Shown here one piece after another: positions 1 to 6,844 of a stretch of DNA of 34,584 bases. The stretch is from Dermacoccus abyssi. GTDB lineage: Bacteria > Actinomycetota > Actinomycetes > Actinomycetales > Dermatophilaceae. A program made the translations under genes and the position numbers. The DNA lies in NCBI RefSeq assembly GCF_003515945.1, contig NZ_QWLM01000023.1, forward strand, positions 1-34,584, in the 5' to 3' direction. Each line of letters opens with the position of its first letter. Position 1 is the stretch's first letter. The notes under the pieces are model-generated. The model was not told where the DNA came from and made no database searches. It saw only the letters and a list, made by a program, of their open reading frames with translations.

Positions 1-2
1 AC

Positions 3-65
3 TGGAAGCAGGCCCTCGCCCAGCTCGCCGCGGCCTACCCCGACCGGATCAACCCCTACCTGTGA
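3..65 (+). pseudogene. C-terminal end of a transposase, IS256-like (partial at window edge)
   Basis: An open frame enters from the left edge and ends at TGA 63-65. Its last residues read WKQALAQLAAAYPDRINPYL. The W-x-x-A-L pattern near the end followed by a short hydrophobic tail resembles the C-terminus of IS256/Mutator-family transposases, and a probable terminal inverted repeat follows within 10 bases. Only 20 codons are visible, so the family is inference from recall. The gene may be complete beyond the window edge. Confidence 0.45.
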
Positions 66-73
66 CCACCCCG

Positions 74-98
74 CTTACACAGACAAGTTGACACGCCC
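74..98. repeat. Probable right terminal inverted repeat of the IS256-like element
   Basis: Read on the minus strand this segment starts GGGCGTGTCAACTTGTCTGT and runs on to GTAAG. This resembles terminal repeats of IS256-type elements in actinobacteria (recall). It lies between a transposase stop at 65 and the point, near 99, where IS30 transposase homology begins on the other strand. That is the expected place for an element boundary. The partner repeat lies outside the window. Confidence 0.5.
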
Positions 99-270
99 CG
101 ACGGCACGATAGGTGCCATCAGCGTTGCGGTTGCGGCGTATCTCGCGGCTGATGACGCCTGGATCACGCCCCAGATGCCGAGCGATCTTGCGCACTTCCC
201 AGCCGGGCTTCACCCCTGTCGAGATCTCGATCCGATCCGCGATCGTCAACACCCGACGCGCCACCCGCAC
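99..270 (-). pseudogene. IS30-family transposase remnant (N-terminal HTH part only)
   Basis: The minus-strand frame from GTG 268-270 contains LTIADRIEISTG, then VRKIARHLGRDP, VISREIRRN and TYRAV, the DNA-binding helix-turn-helix region of IS30-family transposases. Homology stops after YRAV near 99-100, where the IS256-like terminal repeat begins. The rest of the protein, with the DDE catalytic core, is absent, so this is a broken gene. The original start may lie further upstream, toward 400. IS30 assignment is by recognised motif; the truncation is seen directly. Confidence 0.7.
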
Positions 271-402
271 TCCTCGACCACCACCAGCACGCCACCCGCA
301 CTGTTGCTACGACGCTATGACACCACCCGCCACTGCCGGCGCGTACCCGCCGGCGCCGCTGATTCTTCTGGCTTTCGTCTCACCACACGCCCTCACGATC
401 AG

Positions 403-430
403 GGTGTTGCGACGACCAGTTGAATCCGCC
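403..430. repeat. Probable left terminal repeat of the IS30-like element
   Basis: The segment (minus strand GGCGGATTCAACTGGTCGTC, continuing GCAACACC) lies where IS3 OrfB homology stops abruptly (codon for Gln209 at 431-433) and upstream of the IS30 transposase remnant. It is placed as an IS30 left end inserted in the IS3 orfB. The boundary is supported by loss of orfB homology; the repeat identity is inference. Confidence 0.4.
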
Positions 431-1057
431 CTGACTGCCACGGTCTGAATGCACAATGACACCAACGGGATTCTCACGATGCGCGATCGTCATCGTGAGA
501 GCGTCGACCGCGAGCTGCGCCTTCATCCGCCGATCAATGCTGTACCCGACGATCCTGTTCGCGAATACGTCCTTGACCGCACACACGTACAGCTCTCCTT
601 CACGGGTGTGGTGCTCACTGATTTCGGTCAGCCACACCTGGTTCGCTCGTTCAGCACTGAAGCGGTGGCGTGTGACGACGCGCTCGTCCTGGTTGGCGAG
701 CAGGTCGTCGTGCACGGCGGGGCCCGGCGACCCAGGTCCGCGTCTCTTCCTGTCGTGGATGGCCGATCGGACGCCCGCGACGTGGCACAAACGCCACACA
801 CGCTGGTCGGAGCACACATACCCGCGGTCGGCGAGGTCATTGGACAAGCCGCGGTAGCCCGCTTCGCGATCCTCGTCGTGCAACTCGCGAAGCACCCCGC
901 TCAGGATGGCTTCCTCGGCTTCACATGCGCTGACGGGCTGTGCCCGCCATTTGTAGTACGCCGGCTGACTGAAGCCCAGCACCCGGCACGTCACCGCCAC
1001 CGGCACCCGAATCGGGGCGTCGGGGGCAGCAAGCTCTTGGACGAGCGGGTACCCCAT
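431..1057 (-). pseudogene. IS3-family transposase OrfB, truncated
   Basis: The frame begins MGYPLVQELA at ATG 1055-1057 and has the usual OrfB order: the VTCRVLGFSQPAYYKW helical region, a GYRG segment, then the integrase core with VWLT, KDVFANRIVGYSID and VHSDRGSQ. Homology ends at Gln209 (431). The last third, including the catalytic Glu, is missing because an IS30-like end follows. The first catalytic Asp, normally WLTD, is Glu here (codon 623-625), so the gene was probably already inactive. The frame overlaps orfA (991-1341) and would have been made by -1 frameshifting at the A-run near 1057-1060. Confidence 0.85.
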
Positions 1058-1341
1058 TTTGGGGGCGTGATGTGCACCTGCGACAGGTACGCCGCGGCGC
1101 GGCAGAGCACTTCATTTTCCTGCTCGAGTTCGCGGATACGCCGTAGCGCCCCCGCCATCTCTTTGCGCTGCTGATCATCGGCGGGCTTCATGCCCGCCGA
1201 CGCGAACCGGGCATCCTGCACCCAGGTGCGCAGAGCGGACTTCGAGATGCCCAAGTCGGCGCAGACCTGACGTTGACTGCTGCCCGCCGTCACGAGCGCG
1301 ACAGCGTCCTTCTTGAACTCTTCGGTGAACTTCTTCGGCAC
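991..1341 (-). CDS. IS3-family transposase OrfA
   Basis: This 116-residue protein starts MPKKFTEEFKKDAVALV and has an N-terminal helix-turn-helix (QVCADLGISKSALRTWV), then a leucine/glutamate-rich coiled coil (RRIRELEQENEVL) ending ITPPK. It binds the IS ends. After ITPPK the zero frame loses homology and the natural continuation is in the -1 frame (MGYPLVQ, orfB), the normal OrfAB fusion of IS3 elements. It looks intact, but the partner orfB is truncated, so the element cannot move by itself. Confidence 0.85.
   Translation of the reverse strand: MPKKFTEEFKKDAVALVTAGSSQRQVCADLGISKSALRTWVQDARFASAGMKPADDQQRKEMAGALRRIRELEQENEVLCRAAAYLSQVHITPPKWGTRSSKSLLPPTPRFGCRWR
1051..1065 (-). promoter_or_regulatory. 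Programmed -1 frameshift site of the IS3 orfAB
   Basis: On the minus strand the sequence reads five C, four A, T, four G. OrfA reads CCA AAA TGG; OrfB resumes as ATG GGG, re-reading the last A. Homology to known OrfAB fusions changes frame exactly here (PPK to MGYPLVQ). IS3 elements commonly use A-rich slippery runs of this kind. Confidence 0.6.
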
Positions 1342-1387
1342 AGTGCTTCATCCTTCCAGCACCCCCACCGTCGGGGATGCATCCAAG

Positions 1388-1413
1388 GACTCAACCGAAC
1401 CTTCAGCAGACCC
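1388..1413 (-). repeat. Terminal inverted repeat (left end) of the IS3 element
   Basis: The 26 bases, read on the minus strand, begin GGGTCTGCTGAAGGTT and end GTTGAGTC. They lie just upstream of orfA and at the exact point where the second IS3 element's orfB loses homology. The same 26-mer with 24 matches recurs at 2841-2866, where it closes a related IS3 remnant in the opposite orientation. Two ends at two independent junctions make the terminal-repeat reading good. Confidence 0.65.
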
Positions 1414-1480
1414 GATCGACTCGACCGCGTGGCCCTCGGTTCGCATCTCGTCGATGAAGGCGACGATCAGCGATCGCGGG
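1414..1480 (-). pseudogene. Start of a second IS3-family OrfB, broken by the first IS3 element
   Basis: In the -1 frame after the orfA at 1467-1787, the minus strand reads SLIVAFIDEMRTEGHAVESI, the usual beginning of OrfB in the IS3 group whose OrfA starts MPKKIDP. The homology stops at about 1414, where the 26-base end of the other IS3 element begins. The missing C-terminal end of a closely matching OrfB is found at 2867-2959 on the other strand. Confidence 0.6.
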
Positions 1481-1787
1481 GGTCGAGTTCCCCCGCGAAG
1501 AAAATTGAGGCCCGGCGCAGGATCTCGTTGTCGGCTTCCAACCGCCGAACCTTGGCCTTGAGCTCCTTGATCTGGGCCAGTTCCTCGGTGGTGGCCCCTT
1601 GGCGCTGGCCGCCATCGACCTGGGCTTGGAGCACCCAGCGACGTACCGACTCCTTGCCCACACCCTCACGGCGAGCGACGACCCCAGCAGCAGCGGTCAG
1701 CGACGGGTACTCCGGCAAGTGCTCCAGTACCTGGCGCACGCACCGCTCTTTGACCTTCGGATCGATCTTCTTCGGCATGGTTCGCAT
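1467..1787 (-). CDS. IS3-family transposase OrfA (second element type)
   Basis: This 106-residue protein (MRTMPKKIDPKVKERCVRQV onward; start could also be the second Met) has a helix-turn-helix (REGVGKESVRRWVLQAQVD) and a coiled coil (EELAQIKELKAKVRRLEADN), ending FFAGELDPRDR. This is the typical OrfA of the IS3 group with a helicoidal leucine zipper. The reading frame is whole but its orfB is cut after about 20 codons, so it is a relic. The left terminal repeat is at 1802-1832. Confidence 0.8.
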   Translation of the reverse strand: MRTMPKKIDPKVKERCVRQVLEHLPEYPSLTAAAGVVARREGVGKESVRRWVLQAQVDGGQRQGATTEELAQIKELKAKVRRLEADNEILRRASIFFAGELDPRDR

Positions 1788-1801
1788 CCTTCCAACTCAC
1801 A

Positions 1802-1832
1802 AGGACGCGGCGCGATACCTGGGGCGCTTCAC
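1802..1832 (-). repeat. Left terminal repeat of the second IS3 element
   Basis: Read on the minus strand it begins GTGAAGCGCCCCAGGTATCG and runs through GCGCCGCGTCCT. A near copy, in opposite orientation, is at 2960-2987 just after an OrfB C-terminus. Shared outer sequence is GTGAAGCGCCCCAGGT. Confidence 0.65.
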
Positions 1833-1916
1833 ACGGAGCATCCGAGAGGACTTGAAAAGGTGAAACGGCATGATCGTTTCAAATCCCGCCGCCGAAATTT
1901 GTCAGACACGCCCTAG

Positions 1917-2384
1917 TCACTCAGTGGGATTGCGCCAGGATTCCAAATCACGTTTTTGCTGGACGTACTCCCGTGCATTGTCCGTCTCTTGGAGGAGGCG
2001 GTCGAGACCGCGCAGCGCAACAGCCTTGCCTTCATCGTCTATCTGGCCAGTGAGCCTCAGCAACGTAAAGGCTCGCGCCACCACCCATGTAGCCTCGTCG
2101 TCGGTGTCGAGCGGTGACGTACCGATCTCGCTCACCGACTCTTGCCAGTCCTTTTCGGAGTCATACATGTCACGCAACCGCGTGGACGATGTCAGCGCTT
2201 CGCGACGTTCCTCCCACTCGGCAAGGACGTCGGCAGCCTCGTCGCTGCCGAACGGCGCCCACTCATCAGCCGGATCGTTGTACATCGGATCGGTGAAGTG
2301 CGCCGCAAAGCTTGGATGCGCTGGCTGCATCCCCCACTCCTCCGTGCCACCGCTGCCGCCCACTTCGACACCCTGAGTATTCAT
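1917..2384 (-). CDS. Acidic protein of unknown function, possibly YfeS-like
   Basis: The 155-residue acidic, soluble protein has no signal peptide or membrane segment. A segment near residues 22-50 (AHPSF, then DPMYND, then WAPFGSDEAADVLAEW) resembles the conserved stretch of the YfeS/WGR-associated group, but this is from memory and weak. The C-terminal half is helical (LRLTGQIDDEGKAVALRGLD). Start ATG is at 2382-2384. It sits alone between inverted IS3 remnants, so it is either part of a small cargo island or a surviving chromosomal gene. Function unknown. Confidence 0.55.
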   Translation of the reverse strand: MNTQGVEVGGSGGTEEWGMQPAHPSFAAHFTDPMYNDPADEWAPFGSDEAADVLAEWEERREALTSSTRLRDMYDSEKDWQESVSEIGTSPLDTDDEATWVVARAFTLLRLTGQIDDEGKAVALRGLDRLLQETDNAREYVQQKRDLESWRNPTE

Positions 2385-2652
2385 AGCTCAAGCCTACTCG
2401 ATCGCATCTCTGACACTCATCTTCCAACTCGCGCGCCGCACGACGGTGGCTCGCCGCTCCGGACTCGCAGGCTGAAGTGCCCCAGACGCACTGTGCGAAG
2501 ACCTTGTGCGACGCCCATCGCGACGACCCAGAGTTCGGCCACCTACATAAGGAAGCAGCAAACAAGAGGATCAGATGTGGGTCTGCCCCGGGTTTAGTCG
2601 CCAATCGACCGAACGAGGTGTGGTCGAGCGCTATCACGAAGCTTTGAACGGA
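2385..2652. other. Intergenic stretch with no supported gene
   Basis: Between the acidic protein gene and the IS3 remnant starting near 2653. Base composition is lower in GC than the rest of the window. No frame shows convincing codon bias or a recognisable domain, and I see no clear hairpin or repeat. Confidence 0.4.
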
Positions 2653-2840
2653 CCGGGAAAGCGGTGCCTATATGCTGTCAAGGATGAGTAACCAGAGGCC
2701 GCATCAGGGGCTACTCGATCAGTGATCGGATGCAGTCCAGTTTAGCTGTCTCCGCACTCGATTCCACCGTCGCCCGCCGGTGACCTGGCGGCGCCGGGGC
2801 CGCATCGTCCATGCGGATCGCTGCTCGCAATTGCACAGCC
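2653..2840 (+). pseudogene. Decayed IS3-family OrfB core fragment
   Basis: Pieces of an integrase core are visible in shifting frames: LYAVKDE (2668-2688) followed by a stop, YSISDRMQSSLAVSALDSTV from 2712 followed by TGA 2781-2783, then, in another frame, RIVHADRCSQLHSRLN. These match the KDEFSNRIVGYSI, RMKSRLAV and VHADRGSQF blocks of OrfB with stops, frameshifts and a Gly-to-Cys change. It is inactive, and is closed by the 26-base IS end at 2841. Confidence 0.65.
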
Positions 2841-2866
2841 GACTCAACTAAACCTTCAGCAGACCC
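2841..2866 (+). repeat. Terminal inverted repeat (right end) of an IS3 element
   Basis: This matches 24 of 26 bases of the segment at 1388-1413 in the same top-strand sense, so it is the opposite end relative to the element it closes. It lies between the decayed OrfB core and the C-terminal piece of the second IS3 type. Confidence 0.6.
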
Positions 2867-2959
2867 AGGCGTCTGCACTCCACTCTTGAGATAATGACCC
2901 CGGTGGAGTTCGAGCAAGCCCACTACGCGGCCCTCATCCGAGAGCCGCAACCCGTATAG
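2867..2959 (+). pseudogene. C-terminal end of an IS3-family OrfB (second element type)
   Basis: Thirty codons open from AGG 2867 read RRLHSTLEIM then TPVEFEQAHYAAL and end at TAG 2957-2959. The RRLHSTL, then TPxEFEqahYA tail is the standard end of IS3-family OrfB proteins. The upstream part is replaced by another IS end at 2866. The right terminal repeat follows at once (2960-2987). Confidence 0.75.
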
Positions 2960-2987
2960 GAGCGGCGCAGAACCTGGGGCGCTTCAC
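2960..2987 (+). repeat. Right terminal repeat of the second IS3 element
   Basis: The reverse complement starts GTGAAGCGCCCCAGGTTCTG and matches the left repeat at 1802-1832. It ends the IS region, 46 bases before the first chromosomal-looking gene. Confidence 0.65.
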
Positions 2988-3033
2988 TGCGCGCGGTAGG
3001 TGCCGCCACGGCGGTCGTGGGAAACTGTCGCGC

Positions 3034-3885
3034 GTGTCGACCATCGTCTTCTTCCACGCCCACCCCGACGACGAAGCCAGCCAGACCTCCGGTGCCATGG
3101 CGCGCGCCGTCGAGGAGGGCCACCGCGTCGTGCTCGTGTACGCCACGAACGGTGACCACGGTTCGCCCGCCGAAGACATGGCCGAGGGGGAGACCGTCGT
3201 CGAGCGGCGCCGCAAGGAAGCGGCCGAATCCGCTCGGGTGCTCGGCACGGCGCGCGTCGCGTGGCTCGGCTACGCCGACTCGGGCATGACGGGCTGGGAG
3301 CAGAACGACGTCGACGGATCCTTCCACGGCGCCGACCCCGTCATCGCCGGGCAGGCGCTCGCCGACATTCTCGACGAGGAGAACGCCGACGTCGTCGTCG
3401 GCTACGACTGGCACGGCAGCTACGGCCACCCCGACCACGTCAAGGTGCACAACGTGCTCCACCGCGCGGTCTCGCTGGCGAAGAGTTCGCCGCGCGTGTT
3501 CGAGTCGACGATGAACCGTGACGCCCTGCGCGAGCAGATGCGTCAGGCCCGCGAGGCCGGGCTCATCCCCGAGGGCGAGGGCTTCGACCCCGACGCCGGC
3601 GGCGACGACGGCAACCCCCTCGGCATGGCCGAGCGCGACATCAGCTTCCGCGTCGACGTCAGCGCCTACCTCGACAAGAAGCGCGCCGCGCTCGGCGCGC
3701 ACGCGTCGCAGCCCGACGCCGCAGGCATCCTGGCGATGCCCGCCGAGGCGTTCAACGCCGGCTTCGGCACCGAGCACTACATCGACGTCGCCGCCATGCA
3801 GGCCGGTGGCCTTCCCGCGACGGACGGCCGCGGCCACGGCGCGCGTCCCGAGGGCCAGCCCCTGCCCGACGGCTGGTTCTTCTGA
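3034..3885 (+). CDS. PIG-L (LmbE) family zinc deacetylase
   Basis: The 283-residue protein starts at GTG 3034. It has the PIG-L/LmbE signature AHPDDE at residues 9-14 and a second metal motif GHPDH at 131-135, which together bind the catalytic zinc in N-acetylglucosaminyl deacetylases and amidases. Length is in the range of MshB and Mca (about 290-300), the mycothiol biosynthesis and detoxification enzymes of actinobacteria. The segment after the first motif differs from what I recall of Mca, so the substrate is left open. It is cytoplasmic (no signal peptide). It stands alone; the IS remnant ends 46 bases upstream and may affect its promoter. Confidence 0.85.
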   Translation: MSTIVFFHAHPDDEASQTSGAMARAVEEGHRVVLVYATNGDHGSPAEDMAEGETVVERRRKEAAESARVLGTARVAWLGYADSGMTGWEQNDVDGSFHGADPVIAGQALADILDEENADVVVGYDWHGSYGHPDHVKVHNVLHRAVSLAKSSPRVFESTMNRDALREQMRQAREAGLIPEGEGFDPDAGGDDGNPLGMAERDISFRVDVSAYLDKKRAALGAHASQPDAAGILAMPAEAFNAGFGTEHYIDVAAMQAGGLPATDGRGHGARPEGQPLPDGWFF

Positions 3886-3952
3886 GCCGCTGACGCTGGG
3901 CCGGCCCGCTCGCTCCGGCCATGCCGGTGGGTGCGCGAGTGCCGTCACGCCG

Positions 3953-4015
3953 CGTTGTGTCCTGATGGTCCCGGTTTGAGATGCCGACGTGCCACCGGTG
4001 CACGTTGTGTCCTGA
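3953..4015. repeat. 13-base direct repeat, 50 bases apart
   Basis: The 13-mer CGTTGTGTCCTGA occurs at 3953-3965 and again at 4003-4015, in the gap between the deacetylase and the convergent acetyltransferase gene. The surrounding sequence looks like IS-end debris, but no transposase is present. No clear terminator hairpin is seen here. Confidence 0.4.
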
Positions 4016-4039
4016 ACAGGTCGTCGCGCCGGTGCGAGC

Positions 4040-4579
4040 TCAGAGCGTCAGGACGTACTCGTCCTCGTCGGCCGGGCACGCCGGCGACGGCGGGTTCACC
4101 TGCGTGAACCCGTGCCGCACGTACGCCGCCGCGGCCCGCTCGTTCGCGCGGAACACGTGCAGCGCCAGCACCCGGTAACCCAACTCGCGTGCCCGCAAGA
4201 CGAGTGCTTCGACAAGGTCGTCGACGACGCCGGTGCCGCGCCGACCCGGCTCCACCCACACCTGGACGACGAAGGCGAGACGCTCCGGGTCGTCCGTCAG
4301 CGTCCGAGCGCTCTCCACGTCGTCGAGATAACCGGAGGCGGGAAAGAGGCCCGCCAAACCGTCAGCACGCGGCGCGACGCCGCTCGAGGCATCCGGCTCG
4401 TCGTCAGCCACCCACAGCAGCGTCCCGGGGTTCGACGCGCGCTCGACCCACCGCTCGTCGGGGAAGGCCACCTCGCGCTCGAACGACGAGCCGAACGCCT
4501 CCGGATTGGTCCCCAACGCACGCAGACGCACGTCACGGTAGGTCTGCCACGGAAGCTGCGACGCCGGGTGCACACTCAT
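4040..4579 (-). CDS. GNAT family N-acetyltransferase
   Basis: A 179-residue protein from ATG 4577-4579, preceded by GGGAGG about 10 bases upstream, which decides the start over a longer frame reaching 4780. The GNAT fold is shown by the beta-4/alpha-3 region FVVQVWVEPGRRGTGVVDDL, with the pyrophosphate-binding loop xxRRGTG, followed by LVLRARELGYRVLALHV and the terminal NERAAAAYVRHGF motif. It transfers acetyl from acetyl-CoA to an unknown amine. The opening LPWQTYRDVRLRALGTNPEAFGS is common in single-domain actinobacterial GNATs. Confidence 0.85.
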   Translation of the reverse strand: MSVHPASQLPWQTYRDVRLRALGTNPEAFGSSFEREVAFPDERWVERASNPGTLLWVADDEPDASSGVAPRADGLAGLFPASGYLDDVESARTLTDDPERLAFVVQVWVEPGRRGTGVVDDLVEALVLRARELGYRVLALHVFRANERAAAAYVRHGFTQVNPPSPACPADEDEYVLTL

Positions 4580-4781
4580 GACGTCATCCTCCCGATCCCG
4601 AGGGGCACAATCGACCGATTTGCCCGCACTGTCGCAATATTCAGGGATTCGTGAGCCATTCGTTATCAACTGTGAATTCCCTCTGTCATGGCAAGGAGAA
4701 CGGCGCGCGCGACCGTCGGCCATCGAGCGCCGGCGGGGCCCGCGCGCCCCGGGAAGCCGCGGTCTGACGCGGCTGCGCACC

Positions 4782-4787
4782 TAGGAT
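4782..4787 (+). promoter_or_regulatory. Possible -10 box of the osmoprotectant operon
   Basis: TAGGAT is a good actinobacterial -10 hexamer and lies about 80 bases before the first transporter gene. No convincing -35 is seen at the usual spacing. Transcription from here would include the hairpin at 4800-4839. Confidence 0.35.
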
Positions 4788-4799
4788 GAGCCAAACGAA

Positions 4800-4839
4800 G
4801 CCCGCCTACTCCCGTGTGCCGCACGGGGCGTCGGCGGGC
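4800..4839 (+). other. Two-tier hairpin in the transporter operon leader
   Basis: An outer stem GCCCGCC (4800-4806) pairs with GGCGGGC (4833-4839), and an inner stem CCCGTG (4811-4816) pairs with CACGGG (4822-4827). It ends 13 bases before the GGGGGA ribosome binding site. It could be a leader RNA structure or part of an operator. No known riboswitch motif is recognised. Confidence 0.4.
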
Positions 4840-4866
4840 ACATTGTGGAAAGGGGGATGACGCCTC

Positions 4867-5508
4867 GTGTGGGAATTCATCGCTGAGCGATGGCAGGACA
4901 TCGCCTATCGCAGTTACCAGCACACCTCGCTCGTCGTCCAGGCCGTCTTGCTCGCCACGATCATCGCGCTCGTCCTTGCGGTCATCGTCATTCGGAACAA
5001 CAGGCTCAAGGGCTTGGCCAACATCTTCTCGGCGGTCGGTCTGACCATCCCGTCGTTCGCGCTCCTCGGCGTGCTGCTGCCGCTCGTGGGCATCGGTGCC
5101 CTGCCGTCGGTGCTCGCAGTCTGCTTCTACGCCGTTCTGCCGATCCTGCGCAACGCGGTCGTGGGCCTCGAGTCGGTCGACAAGAACCTGCTCGAAAGCG
5201 CGCAGGGCATGGGCATGAGCAAGGCAGCGACGCTGCTCAAGGTGCGCCTGCCCATGGCGTGGCCGGTCATCCTCGCCGGCGTGCGCACGTCCACCCAGAT
5301 GTCGTTCGGCGTCGGCGCCATCGCCGCCTACGCCCTCGGCCCCGGCCTCGGTGGCTACATCTTCACCGGCCTCGCCCAGGTGGGCGGCGCCAACGCGCTC
5401 AACTACGCGCTCGTCGGCACCATCGGTGTCGTCGTCCTCGCGCTCCTTCTCGACCTCATTCTTGTCGGCGTCGGCCGACTGACGATTCCCAGGGGGATCC
5501 GTGCCTGA
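4867..5508 (+). CDS. Osmoprotectant (glycine betaine/choline-type) ABC transporter permease
   Basis: The 213-residue membrane protein starts at GTG 4867 behind GGGGGA (4852-4857). It has about five hydrophobic segments and the ABC permease EAA-type loop ESAQGMGMSKAATLLKV followed by PVILAGVRTS. Size and sequence fit the OpuCB/ProW-like half-permeases. The ATPase gene overlaps its end by 8 bases, so the pair is translationally coupled. It is the first gene of a four-gene operon to 8584. Substrate (betaine, choline, carnitine or related) cannot be fixed from sequence. Confidence 0.9.
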   Translation: MWEFIAERWQDIAYRSYQHTSLVVQAVLLATIIALVLAVIVIRNNRLKGLANIFSAVGLTIPSFALLGVLLPLVGIGALPSVLAVCFYAVLPILRNAVVGLESVDKNLLESAQGMGMSKAATLLKVRLPMAWPVILAGVRTSTQMSFGVGAIAAYALGPGLGGYIFTGLAQVGGANALNYALVGTIGVVVLALLLDLILVGVGRLTIPRGIRA

Positions 5509-6844
5509 CAACACCACCGAAGCCCAGGGCGCCACGCCGGTCGAGCGCGCTGACGACGTCAACACGGACGTCAACACCGACGTCGACGCCACGAGCTCTC
5601 AGCGCAGCGAAGTCACGGGCGCCGAGATCGTCTTCGACAACGTCGTCAAGAAGTACCCCGGCCAGGCGAAGGCTGCCGTCGGCGGCATGTCGCTGCGCAT
5701 CCCCGCCGGTGAGACCGTCATGTTCGTCGGCCCGTCGGGCTGCGGCAAGACGACGTCGCTCAAGATGATCAACCGTCTCATCGACCCGACGAGCGGCACC
5801 ATCACGATCGACGGCAAGCCGATCTCCGAGTCGAAGGCCGACGACCTGCGCCGGCGCATCGGTTACGTCATCCAGGGTGGTTCACTCTTCCCGCACATGA
5901 CGGTGGCCGACAACATCGCCGTCGTCCCCGGCCTGCTCGGCTGGGACAAGGCCAAGACGACCAAGCGCGTCGACGAGCTGCTCGACATGGTCGGCCTCGA
6001 CCCGGAACGCTACCGCGACCGCTTCCCGCGTGAGCTCTCCGGCGGTCAGCAGCAGCGTGTCGGTGTGGCCCGCGGCCTCGCCGCCGACCCGCCCGTCATC
6101 CTCATGGACGAGCCCTTCGGCGCCGTCGACCCGATCACGCGTACGCGCCTGCAGGACGAGATGCTCAGCATCCAGCGCCAGCTGCGCAAGACGATCATCT
6201 GCGTCACGCACGACATCGACGAGGCTCTCAAGCTCGGCGACCGCATCCTCATCCTTTCCGAGGGCGGCAAGATCGAGCAGTACGACACCCCCGAGAACAT
6301 CCTCGCGGCCCCGGCCAACGAGTTCGTCGAGGACTTCGTGGGTGCCGGTTCGGCCCTCAAGTCCCTCGCCCTCTCGCGCCTCGACGATGTCGAGATCGCC
6401 GACGCGCCGACGGTTCGCGTGGGTGACTCCATCGTCGACGTGCAGCGCAACGCCACCGCGTCCGGTGTGCGCAACGTCGTCGTGCTCGACGAGCGTGGTC
6501 GTCCGGTCGACTTCGTCACCGCCGCCAAGCTGCGCGGCGAGCGCGTCGAGAACCGTCGCCGCGAGGCACTGCAGACGGTCGACCACCGCGCCACGCTCAA
6601 CGACGCCCTCGACGCCATGCTCAGCTCGAGCCACGGCGCCGTCGTCGTCACCGGTGGGCGCGGCGAGTACCGCGGTGTCGCGTCGTTCCAGCAGATCATG
6701 ACGCACATCCAGGACACCCACGAGGCGGCCGAGTCGCGCCGTCACGGTGCCGACGCCGAGGCCACGCCCGATTCGGTGGCTGTGGCGAACACCTCGAGCC
6801 ACACCGACTTCCGCGAGCAGGCCGAGGAGGGTGAGGAACAGTGA
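5501..6844 (+). CDS. Osmoprotectant ABC transporter ATP-binding protein with CBS domains
   Basis: The 447-residue protein starts at GTG 5501, overlapping the permease. Walker A GPSGCGKTT is at 77-85, the Q-loop Gln at 125, the signature LSGGQ at 179-183, Walker B ILMDE at 200-204 and the switch His at 237. The region after about 285 fits paired CBS domains, as in OpuA/OpuC/ProV ATPases where CBS domains sense ionic strength or nucleotides. The N-terminus carries an unusual acidic extension of about 40 residues with repeated NTDV. The C-terminal tail is also acidic. It drives import together with the two permeases. Confidence 0.92.
   Translation: MPDNTTEAQGATPVERADDVNTDVNTDVDATSSQRSEVTGAEIVFDNVVKKYPGQAKAAVGGMSLRIPAGETVMFVGPSGCGKTTSLKMINRLIDPTSGTITIDGKPISESKADDLRRRIGYVIQGGSLFPHMTVADNIAVVPGLLGWDKAKTTKRVDELLDMVGLDPERYRDRFPRELSGGQQQRVGVARGLAADPPVILMDEPFGAVDPITRTRLQDEMLSIQRQLRKTIICVTHDIDEALKLGDRILILSEGGKIEQYDTPENILAAPANEFVEDFVGAGSALKSLALSRLDDVEIADAPTVRVGDSIVDVQRNATASGVRNVVVLDERGRPVDFVTAAKLRGERVENRRREALQTVDHRATLNDALDAMLSSSHGAVVVTGGRGEYRGVASFQQIMTHIQDTHEAAESRRHGADAEATPDSVAVANTSSHTDFREQAEEGEEQ

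Noticed and set aside
380-430. Extension of the IS3 OrfB frame to a stop at 380
   Set aside because: After Gln209 the residues no longer resemble OrfB; this part is read through the IS30-like end and is not native sequence.
2711-2950. Minus-strand open frame of 79 codons
   Set aside because: It lies opposite plus-strand IS3 OrfB remnants that explain the sequence, and shows no family features.
2923-3948. Long minus-strand open frame of 341 codons opposite the PIG-L gene
   Set aside because: It is a shadow of the PIG-L gene caused by high GC at third positions; the plus strand has the conserved zinc motifs.
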